From Thermoanaerobacterales bacterium (GTDB taxonomy: Bacteria > Actinomycetota > Acidimicrobiia > Acidimicrobiales > JACDCH01), in assembly GCA_017577565.1 (NCBI GenBank), contig PKRH01000005.1:1-55467 (forward strand): 55,467 nt of DNA, in the 5' to 3' direction. Shown in pieces: positions 49,421 to 55,467 of this stretch. Each line of letters begins with the position of its first letter. The stretch's first letter is position 1. A program made the position numbers and the translations under genes. A model generated the notes under the pieces. The model was not told where the DNA came from and did no database searches. It saw nothing but the letters and a program-made list of their open reading frames with translations.

Positions 49421-50509
49421 ATGACGACCGTCGCCGGCGCACCGCCCGCCCGCCCGGACAGCGGCACGGCACCGGCCCGGCCCGCCGGCCGGCCCCGCCG
49501 CACGCTGCTCGCCTCGGGGTGGAGCAGGGCGGGCGGCCTGCTCCTCGCCGTCGCCGTCCTCGCCGTGGTCGCGGTGTGCTCGATCGCGTTCGGCTCGAAG
49601 CCCATCCCGTTCGGCACCGTCTGGGACGCCCTCTGGCACAACGACGGCTCGAACGACCACCTCATCGTCCGCGACCTGCGCGTCCCCCGCACGCTGCTCG
49701 GCCTCGGCGTCGGCGCGGCGCTCGGCCTGGCCGGCGCCATCATGCAGGGGGTCACCCGCAACCCGCTCGCCGACCCCGGCATCCTCGGGGTCGACGCCGG
49801 CGCCGCCCTGGCCGTCGTGCTGGCGATCCACGCGTTCTCGGTCACCACGCTCGGCGGCTACGTCTGGTTCGCCTTCGGCGGCGCCGCCCTCGCCAGCGCC
49901 GCCGTCTACCTGCTCGGCTCGCTCGGACGGGGCGGGGCCACGCCGGTCAAGCTCGCCCTCGCCGGCGCGGCGCTCTCCGCGCTCCTCCGCTCGATCTCGT
50001 CGGCGGTGCTGCTGCTCGACGTCGAGACGCTGGACCAGTTCCGCTTCTGGCTCGCCGGGTCGCTCGCCGGGCGGGGCCCGGACATCGTCGCCGGCACGGC
50101 GCCGTTCGTCGTGGCCGGCATCGTGATGGCGCTGCTGTCGGCGCGGACGCTCAACACGCTGTCGCTGGGCGACGACGTGGCCCGGGCGCTCGGCGTGCGG
50201 GTGCAGCTCGCCCGGGCGACGTCCTCCCTGGCCGTCGTCGTGCTCTGCGGCGCCGCGACGGCCGCGGCGGGCCCCATCGGCTTCGTGGGGCTGACGGTCC
50301 CCCACGTCGCCCGGGCCATCTGCGGTCCCGACTACCGGTGGATCCTCCCGTGGTCGCTCGTGCTCGCGCCGACGCTGCTGCTCGGCGCCGACACGCTCGG
50401 CCGGGTCGTCGCCCGGCCCGGCGAGATCGAGGTCGGCGTCATCACCGCCTTCGTCGGCGCCCCGTTCTTCATCGCCCTGGTCCGCCGCCGGAAGCTCGCC
50501 AGCCTCTGA
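49421..50509 (+). CDS. Iron-siderophore ABC transporter permease (FecCD family), first
   Basis: A 362-residue permease with 9-10 membrane helices. RVPRTLLGLGVGAALGLAGAIMQGVTRNPLADPGILGVDAGAALA is the family signature, and GPIGFVGLTVPHVARAICGPDYRWILP is the loop that contacts the ATPase. It is the first gene of a three-gene operon for import of ferric siderophore, haem or cobalamin; the candidate iron box suggests iron. ATG 49421 begins a soluble N-terminus before the first helix. It overlaps the next start by one base (TGATG). Confidence 0.92.
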   Translation: MTTVAGAPPARPDSGTAPARPAGRPRRTLLASGWSRAGGLLLAVAVLAVVAVCSIAFGSKPIPFGTVWDALWHNDGSNDHLIVRDLRVPRTLLGLGVGAALGLAGAIMQGVTRNPLADPGILGVDAGAALAVVLAIHAFSVTTLGGYVWFAFGGAALASAAVYLLGSLGRGGATPVKLALAGAALSALLRSISSAVLLLDVETLDQFRFWLAGSLAGRGPDIVAGTAPFVVAGIVMALLSARTLNTLSLGDDVARALGVRVQLARATSSLAVVVLCGAATAAAGPIGFVGLTVPHVARAICGPDYRWILPWSLVLAPTLLLGADTLGRVVARPGEIEVGVITAFVGAPFFIALVRRRKLASL

Positions 50510-51633
50510 TGGACGCGACGATCGACGCCCCGGCCGCCCCGCCGCCGACCGACCGCCCGACGGCGCGCGCCACGGGCGTCACGCGGGCCCCCGACGGCAG
50601 CCTGGTCGTCCGGGTCCGCCGCGGGCGGCTCTCGGCCCGGCTCGACGCCCGCTCGGTCGCCGTCACCGCCGTCGCCCTCGGCCTCGCGACGCTCGTCTTC
50701 GCGTGGTCGCTGACGCTCGGCGACTACCCCCTGTCGCTCGGCGACGTCGTCCGGACGCTGGTCGGGCAGGGCGAGCAGCGCCACGAGTTCATCGTGCGCA
50801 CGCTCCGCCTGCCCCGGGGCCTGACCGGCCTGCTCGTCGGCGCCTCGCTCGGCCTGGCCGGCGCCGTGTTCCAGCGGATCATGCGCAACCCGCTGGCCAG
50901 CCCCGACCTCATCGGCATCAGCAACGGCGCCGCGGCCGCCGCCGTCTTCGTCATCGTCGTGCTCGGCGGGTCGTCGACGGAGGTCACCTGGGGGGCGCTC
51001 GCCGGCGCCGTCGGCACCGGCGCGGCCATCCACCTGCTGGCCTACAAGCGGGGCATCAGCGGCTACCGCCTGGTCCTCGTCGGCGTCGCCGTGACGGCGA
51101 TGATGACGTCGATCACCTCGTACCTGCTCACCCGGGCCGAGATCTACGAGGCCCAGCGGGCCGTCGTCTGGCTGACCGGCAGCCTCAACGCACGGGGCTG
51201 GGACCACGTGCGGCCGCTGACCGTCGCCCTCGCCGTCCTCCTGCCGGCCGTGCTGGCGCTCGCCCGCCACCTACGGGTCCTCGACCTCGGCGACGACGCC
51301 GCCCGCGGCCTCGGCGCCCGGGCCGACCGGGTCCGCTCGGGCCTGCTCCTCGTGGCCACCGCCCTCGTGGCGGTGTCGGTGGCCTCGGCCGGGCCCGTCT
51401 CGTTCGTCGCGCTCGTCGCGCCGCAGATCGGCCGCCGGCTGGTCGGTGGCAGCAGCGCCGCGCTCGTGCCCAGCGCGGCGCTGGGCGCGCTGCTGCTCGT
51501 CGCGTCCGACCTGGTGGCCCGGCGCGTCGTCGCGCCCACCGAGCTGCCGGTCGGCGTGGTCACCGCCATCCTCGGAGCGCCGTACCTGCTGATCCTCCTC
51601 GCCAGAGCCAACCGCATCGGGAGCGCCGGATGA
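50509..51633 (+). CDS. Iron-siderophore ABC transporter permease (FecCD family), second
   Basis: A 374-residue permease with the same family signature (RLPRGLTGLLVGASLGLAGA, VFQRIMRNPLASPDLIGISN) and ATPase-contact loop (GPVSFVALVAPQIGRRL). It has a 60-residue polar N-terminus before the first helix. It is the heterodimer partner of the first permease. Its ATG overlaps the first stop by one base, and its stop overlaps the ATPase start by 4 bases. Confidence 0.92.
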   Translation: MDATIDAPAAPPPTDRPTARATGVTRAPDGSLVVRVRRGRLSARLDARSVAVTAVALGLATLVFAWSLTLGDYPLSLGDVVRTLVGQGEQRHEFIVRTLRLPRGLTGLLVGASLGLAGAVFQRIMRNPLASPDLIGISNGAAAAAVFVIVVLGGSSTEVTWGALAGAVGTGAAIHLLAYKRGISGYRLVLVGVAVTAMMTSITSYLLTRAEIYEAQRAVVWLTGSLNARGWDHVRPLTVALAVLLPAVLALARHLRVLDLGDDAARGLGARADRVRSGLLLVATALVAVSVASAGPVSFVALVAPQIGRRLVGGSSAALVPSAALGALLLVASDLVARRVVAPTELPVGVVTAILGAPYLLILLARANRIGSAG

Positions 51634-52505
51634 CCATGACGTCAGCCACCACGTCCACCCCGCCGCTCGAGGCGCAGGACCTGCGCCTGGCCTACGACGA
51701 CCGGGTCGTCGTCGACGGCCTCTCGGTCAGCATCCCCCGCGGGCAGGTGACGGTCATCGTCGGGGCCAACGCCTGCGGCAAGTCGACGCTGCTGCGGGCG
51801 CTCGCCCGGCTGCTCAAGCCCCGCCGGGGCACCGTGCTGCTCGACGGCCGGGACATCCACCGGCTGCCCACCCGGCAGGTGGCCACCGAGCTCGGCATCC
51901 TGCCCCAGCAGCCGATCGCGCCCGAGGGCATCAGCGTCGCCGACCTCGTCGCCCGCGGCCGCCACCCCCACCAGCGCTGGCTGCGCCAGTGGTCGGTGAC
52001 CGACGAGCAGGCCGTCGAGGCCGCCCTGCAGGCGACCGGCATGGCCGACCTCGCCGACCGCCCGGTGGACGAGCTGTCCGGCGGCCAGCGCCAGCGGGCG
52101 TGGATCGCGCTCGCGCTCGCCCAGGGCACCGACGTCATGCTCCTCGACGAGCCCACGACGTTCCTCGACCTGGCCCACCAGATCGAGGTCCTCGACCTCC
52201 TCCACGAGCTCAACCGCCGCGACGAGCGCACGATCGTGCTCGTCCTGCACGACCTCAACCTCGCCTGCCGCTACGCCGACCACCTCGTGGCCATGAAGCA
52301 GGGCCGCATCGTCGCCGAGGGGCCGCCGCGCGAGGTCATGACCCCGGAGATCGTCGAGGACGTCTTCGGCCTGGCCTGCCAGGTGATCGACGACCCGCTG
52401 ACGGCCACGCCGATGGTGGTCCCGGTGCCGAACGGCCGGCGGGCGGAGCCGCCCGGCCCGCCCGCGAGCGCGCCGGACCCTGCGCTCGTCAACGGCCACC
52501 GCTGA
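51630..52505 (+). CDS. Iron-siderophore ABC transporter ATP-binding protein (FepC/FecE-like)
   Basis: A 291-residue ATPase. Walker A is VGANACGKST, signature LSGGQRQRAWIALALAQ, Walker B VMLLDEPT, with the H-loop in VLVLHDLNLAC. The ACGKST form of Walker A is typical of siderophore and haem importers. The last 25 residues are Pro/Ala-rich. It overlaps the permease by 4 bases. No substrate-binding lipoprotein gene is in the window, so it must be encoded elsewhere or the operon is incomplete. Confidence 0.94.
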   Translation: MTMTSATTSTPPLEAQDLRLAYDDRVVVDGLSVSIPRGQVTVIVGANACGKSTLLRALARLLKPRRGTVLLDGRDIHRLPTRQVATELGILPQQPIAPEGISVADLVARGRHPHQRWLRQWSVTDEQAVEAALQATGMADLADRPVDELSGGQRQRAWIALALAQGTDVMLLDEPTTFLDLAHQIEVLDLLHELNRRDERTIVLVLHDLNLACRYADHLVAMKQGRIVAEGPPREVMTPEIVEDVFGLACQVIDDPLTATPMVVPVPNGRRAEPPGPPASAPDPALVNGHR

Positions 52506-52526
52506 GCCGCGGCGCCGGGCCGGCGC

Positions 52527-52553
52527 GGCGCCGGGGCCCGGGGCCCCGGCGCC
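52527..52553. terminator. Strong bidirectional terminator hairpin
   Basis: GGCGCCGGGGCC, three bases, GGCCCCGGCGCC: a perfect 12-bp stem between the convergent ABC ATPase and peroxiredoxin genes. Confidence 0.7.
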
Positions 52554-52559
52554 CCGTGC

Positions 52560-53042
52560 TCAGAGCTTGGCCAGGACGTTCTCCACCGAGCTGACCTCGA
52601 GGCCGGGTCCCGGCTCGACGAGCAGCTCCTGGACGACGCCGTCCTGGAGGATGGCCGCGTAGCGCTGCGAGCGCGTGCCGAGGCCGAAGGCGCTGCCGTC
52701 CATCTCCAGGCCGACCTCGGCGGTGAACTCGCCGTTGCCGTCGGACAGCATCAGCACCTTGCCCTCGGTGCCCTGGGCCTCGCCCCACGCGCCCATGACG
52801 AAGGGGTCGTTGACGGCGATGCAGGCGATGGTGTCGACGCCCTTCTCCCGCAGCTCGTCGGCCCGGAGCACGAAGCCGGGCAGGTGGTGGTCGGAGCACG
52901 TCGGCGTGAACGCACCGGGCACGGCGAAGAGCACGACCTTCCCCTTGCCGAGCACCTCGCCGCTCTGCACCGGCTTCGGGCCCTCGGGCGTCATCGTGCG
53001 CAGCGTGACGTCGGGGATCCGGTCACCAACGGAGATCGTCAT
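52560..53042 (-). CDS. Peroxiredoxin, Prx5/AHP1-like
   Basis: A 160-residue protein. PGAFTPTCSDHHLPGF holds the peroxidatic Cys49, with a second Cys74 in TIACIAVNDPF that may resolve it. LEVSSVENVLAKL is the usual end. It reduces hydrogen peroxide or organic peroxides with thiol donors. AGGAAGGA lies about 7 bases before the ATG. It follows a stress-membrane protein gene on the same strand but is separated by a strong terminator. Confidence 0.92.
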   Translation of the reverse strand: MTISVGDRIPDVTLRTMTPEGPKPVQSGEVLGKGKVVLFAVPGAFTPTCSDHHLPGFVLRADELREKGVDTIACIAVNDPFVMGAWGEAQGTEGKVLMLSDGNGEFTAEVGLEMDGSAFGLGTRSQRYAAILQDGVVQELLVEPGPGLEVSSVENVLAKL

Positions 53043-53104
53043 CGTTGTCCTTCCTGGGTCGTCGATGGCAGGCACCGATCATGCCGCACGGGGCCGGGCG
53101 CGCC

Positions 53105-53136
53105 GGCGCCCCGGCGGGGGATCCCGCCGGGGCGCC
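53105..53136 (-). terminator. Strong terminator hairpin after the GlsB/YeaQ-type gene
   Basis: GGCGCCCCGGCGGG, four bases, CCCGCCGGGGCGCC: a perfect 14-bp stem 33 bases after the stop at 53169, between that gene and the peroxiredoxin gene. Confidence 0.75.
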
Positions 53137-53168
53137 CGGGGCGACGATCAGCGCCGCGTGGCGCCGGG

Positions 53169-53450
53169 TCAGGCCCGGCGACCGACGCCGCGACCGGTCG
53201 CCGCGTTGTAGATGAGCAGCACGATCACTGCGCCGATGATGGAGCCGATCAGCCCGGAGGCCTGGAACGCTCCGTCGTCGAAGTCGTGGCCGAACAGCAG
53301 GTAGCCGAGGAAGCCACCGACGAACGAGCCGACGATCCCGAGGATCGCGGTCTGCACGAACGACATCGGGTCGCGACCCGGTACGAGCAGCCTTGCGACG
53401 TAGCCGGCGATGATGCCGACCACGATCAACATGATGATGAATCCGATCAC
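53169..53450 (-). CDS. GlsB/YeaQ/YmgE-family stress membrane protein
   Basis: A 93-residue protein with three membrane helices (VIGFIIMLIVVGIIAGYVAR; ILGIVGSFVGGFLGYLLF; GLIGSIIGAVIVLLIYN). The segment PGRDPMSFVQTAILGIVGSFVGG is the family signature (transglycosylase-associated protein). Members are small general-stress proteins of unclear mechanism. The GTG start is chosen because GGGAGAGA lies upstream. Confidence 0.9.
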   Translation of the reverse strand: MIGFIIMLIVVGIIAGYVARLLVPGRDPMSFVQTAILGIVGSFVGGFLGYLLFGHDFDDGAFQASGLIGSIIGAVIVLLIYNAATGRGVGRRA

Positions 53451-53564
53451 TGGGTCTCTCCCATACGGAACAGGGGCGACGGCCCCCGCCGACAATCTGT
53501 CAGCGGAAGGTGTGCCCGGTCGCGCCCCGTTCCATCCACGCGGGCGACCCGGTGACCGCGCTCG

Positions 53565-55467
53565 TCAGACGCGCTCCAGCGGGCGCGGCTCCTCGGCCGG
53601 CCCGGCGGCGTCGGCGCTCGGCGTGTGGCCGCCCTCGACGTCGATCGACGGCAGCACCCGGTCGAGCCACCGCGGCAACCACCAGTTGCGGTCGCCGAGC
53701 AGCTCCATCGTCGCCGGCACCAGCAGCATGCGGACGACGGTGGCGTCGAGCAGCACCGCCGTGGCCAGGCCGGTCCCGAACAGCTTGACCATGCGGTCGT
53801 TCTCCAGCAGGAAGCTGCCGAAGACGAACACCATGATCATCGCCGCCGCGGTGATGACCCGGGCGGTCGCCGCCAGGCCGTCGGCCACCGAGGTCCGGCT
53901 GTCGCCGGTGCGCAGCCACTCCTCCCGCACGCGGGACAGCAGGAAGACCTCGTAGTCCATCGACAGGCCGAACACGATGGCGAAGAGCATCATCGGCACG
54001 AACGGCTCGATGGGGGCGCCGTCGATGCCGAGCAACGGCCCCGCCCAGCCCCACTGGAAGGCGGCCACGACGAGGCCGAAGGCGGCGCCGATGGACAGCA
54101 GGTTCATGACGACCGCCTTCAGCGGCACGAGCAGCGACCGGAAGACGACCATCAGCAGCAGGAACGAGAGCAGCAGCACGGCGCCGAAGAAGACGGCCAG
54201 CCGGTCGGTCAGGTACTCGGAGAAGTCGACCTGGGCGGCGACCGTGCCGGTGACGGCCGGGTCGAGCCCGGTTCCCGCCGTGACCTCGGCCAGCGTCGCC
54301 CGCAGGTCGCCCACCAGCTCGGCCGTCGCCTCGTCCTGCGGCGCGGTCGTGGGCACGACGAGCCAGACGGCCGCGCGGCCGTCCTCGCTGGTCGTGGCGG
54401 GTGAGGCGAAGGCGACCCCGTCCCGGGCCCCGAGCGCGGCCGTCACGGCCTCGAGAGCGGCCGGGTCGGTGCCCTCCGGCACCTCGGTGGCCACGACGAG
54501 CTTGCCGTTGAACCCGGGCCCGAACGCGTCGGCCAGCAGGTCGTACGCCGTGCGGGTGTCGGTGCCCTTCGGGTAGTTGCCCTCGTCCGAGAACCCGAGG
54601 CGCAGCCCGGACACCGGCAGGGCGAGGGCGACGAGGATGGCGGTGCCGAGGATCGCCGACTGCCAGGGGTGGCGCTGGATGCGCCGGCTCCACCGGTAGG
54701 CGACCGTCTGCTCGAGGGGGCGCGGCCGGCGGCGGGGCACCTCGCGCCGCAGTGGGCGGACGGCGAGGCTGGCCACGAGCACGAGCGCGGCGAGCACCAC
54801 ACCGGCGACGGCGAGCGCGGGCACCCGCAGGCCGGCGCCGAGCAGGGCGACGGCCACGAACCCGGCGGCGACCAGCCCCCGCCACCGGGTGACCTCGACG
54901 CGGGGGCCGGCGAAGCCGAGCAGGGCGGGCAGCAGCGTGAGCGACGCCACCATCGTCAGCGCCACGACCACGGCGGCGTTGAGCGCCAGGCCGGTGACGA
55001 AGCTCATGCCCATCAGCACCATGCCGAGCAGCGAGATGACGACCGTGGTGCCCGCGAACAGCACCGCCCGGCCCGCGGTGTCGACGGCGATCGCCGTGGC
55101 CCGCTCCGGGTCGTGGCCGGCGTGGAGGTTCTCCCGGTAGCGGGTGACGATGAACAGGGCGTAGTCGATGCCCACGCCCAGGCCGATCATGACGCCGAGG
55201 ATGTTGCCGGCCTCGGGGACGGTCACGACGTGGCTCAGCAGGCCGGTGAGGATCGAACCGAGGCCCACGCCGGCCAGGGCGACGCCGATGGGCAGGCCCA
55301 TGGCGAGCACCGAGCCGAAGGCGAGGACGAGGATGACGACGGCGAAGGCCAGGCCGAGGATCTCCGACGACGGCGCCTCGAACTCGGCGAAGACCGACCC
55401 GCCGAGGTAGATCTCGACCCCGTCGACCTCGGGCACCATGTCGCGGATCCGGTCGGTGACCTCGATC
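53565..55467 (-). CDS. MMPL/RND-family transporter, N-terminus beyond window
   Basis: The last 633 residues are visible; the start is beyond the right edge. Early on, SEILGLAFAVVILVLAFGSV, then AMGLPIGVALAGVGLG, and GVGIDYALFIVTRYRENLHAGHDPERA are the first transmembrane block with the MMPL loop. After a periplasmic domain (GFSDEGNYPKGTDTRTAYDL, GPGFNGKLVVATEVP) a second block follows (FGLSMDYEVFLLSRVREEWL, RVITAAAMIMVFVFGSFLLE). It has the usual repeat of the RND fold and may export lipids or drugs. The C-terminus is polar. Substrate unknown. Confidence 0.9.
   Translation of the reverse strand, partial: IEVTDRIRDMVPEVDGVEIYLGGSVFAEFEAPSSEILGLAFAVVILVLAFGSVLAMGLPIGVALAGVGLGSILTGLLSHVVTVPEAGNILGVMIGLGVGIDYALFIVTRYRENLHAGHDPERATAIAVDTAGRAVLFAGTTVVISLLGMVLMGMSFVTGLALNAAVVVALTMVASLTLLPALLGFAGPRVEVTRWRGLVAAGFVAVALLGAGLRVPALAVAGVVLAALVLVASLAVRPLRREVPRRRPRPLEQTVAYRWSRRIQRHPWQSAILGTAILVALALPVSGLRLGFSDEGNYPKGTDTRTAYDLLADAFGPGFNGKLVVATEVPEGTDPAALEAVTAALGARDGVAFASPATTSEDGRAAVWLVVPTTAPQDEATAELVGDLRATLAEVTAGTGLDPAVTGTVAAQVDFSEYLTDRLAVFFGAVLLLSFLLLMVVFRSLLVPLKAVVMNLLSIGAAFGLVVAAFQWGWAGPLLGIDGAPIEPFVPMMLFAIVFGLSMDYEVFLLSRVREEWLRTGDSRTSVADGLAATARVITAAAMIMVFVFGSFLLENDRMVKLFGTGLATAVLLDATVVRMLLVPATMELLGDRNWWLPRWLDRVLPSIDVEGGHTPSADAAGPAEEPRPLERV

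Noticed and set aside
1..55467. CRISPR arrays, insertion sequences, phage genes, rRNA, attachment sites or an origin
   Set aside because: No regularly spaced direct repeats, transposase or integrase motifs, rRNA-like sequence or DnaA-box cluster was seen on reading both strands.

Overview
The window is very GC-rich, gene-dense chromosomal DNA, read as an actinomycete-type genome. Third codon positions are almost all G or C, and starts are often GTG. It holds several acyl-CoA dehydrogenases, an acetoacetyl-CoA synthetase, two P450s, a DHA2-type exporter, a HelD-like ATPase and a full stressosome operon. The lipid-oxidation content would fit Acidimicrobiia or a related actinobacterial lineage, but the sequence alone does not fix the taxon. 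I see no insertion sequence, prophage, CRISPR array or rRNA. One tRNA is present (Val, GAC). No gap without a gene exceeds 300 bases.

Layout. 1-24992 is mostly metabolism. It has a GNAT fragment, acyl-CoA dehydrogenases, a GNAT/acyl-CoA-ligase fusion that lacks the usual ligase histidine, a secreted zinc peptidase, an aldehyde dehydrogenase and P450 divergent pair, acetoacetyl-CoA synthetase, a histidine phosphatase, an MFS exporter with a TetR regulator, a second TetR, a membrane sensor kinase, a HelD-like ATPase, a sucrase/ferredoxin-like protein, the tRNA, and HPPD divergent from an Lrp/AsnC regulator. 25700-36389 is a stress-signalling block. It has STAS proteins, a cold-shock gene, two group-3 (SigB/SigF-like) sigma factors, an anti-sigma-like ATPase, a PAS-like protein, a MEDS-ATPase fusion, and the operon rsbR-rsbS-rsbT-rsbX-rsbU on the minus strand with overlapping genes. 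36512-46654 holds a phosphotransferase with a lipocalin-like partner, a GH3 glycosidase with a PA14 insert, two tiny acidic proteins, a JmjC-type cupin oxygenase coupled to a second sucrase/ferredoxin-like protein, a YjdJ-type GNAT, a DJ-1/PfpI protein and a P450. 46802-55467 holds a degenerate-kinase/LPG-synthase-like membrane protein, an iron-siderophore ABC operon with a possible IdeR/DtxR box, a Prx5 peroxiredoxin, a GlsB/YeaQ-type membrane protein and a truncated MMPL transporter.

How the parts fit. Sequences resembling SigB/SigF promoters (GTTT-like -35, 15-16 bases, GGGTA-like -10) lie before the first sigma gene, the anti-sigma-like gene, the PAS-like gene, a four-helix membrane protein, the MEDS protein, the 59-aa acidic peptide with its cupin and ferredoxin-like genes, and the DJ-1 protein. 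This suggests that the stressosome (signal) releases one or both sigma factors, which then drive a local stress regulon. The most novel candidate is the cassette at 41733-44100: acidic peptide, JmjC-type oxygenase and thioredoxin-like ferredoxin. The oxygenase has no ordinary start codon before its conserved N-terminus. Its frame joins that of the peptide at a TCC TGA site. A second recurring theme is a TAGCGT-like -10 element 7-10 bases before many start codons, pointing to leaderless mRNAs.
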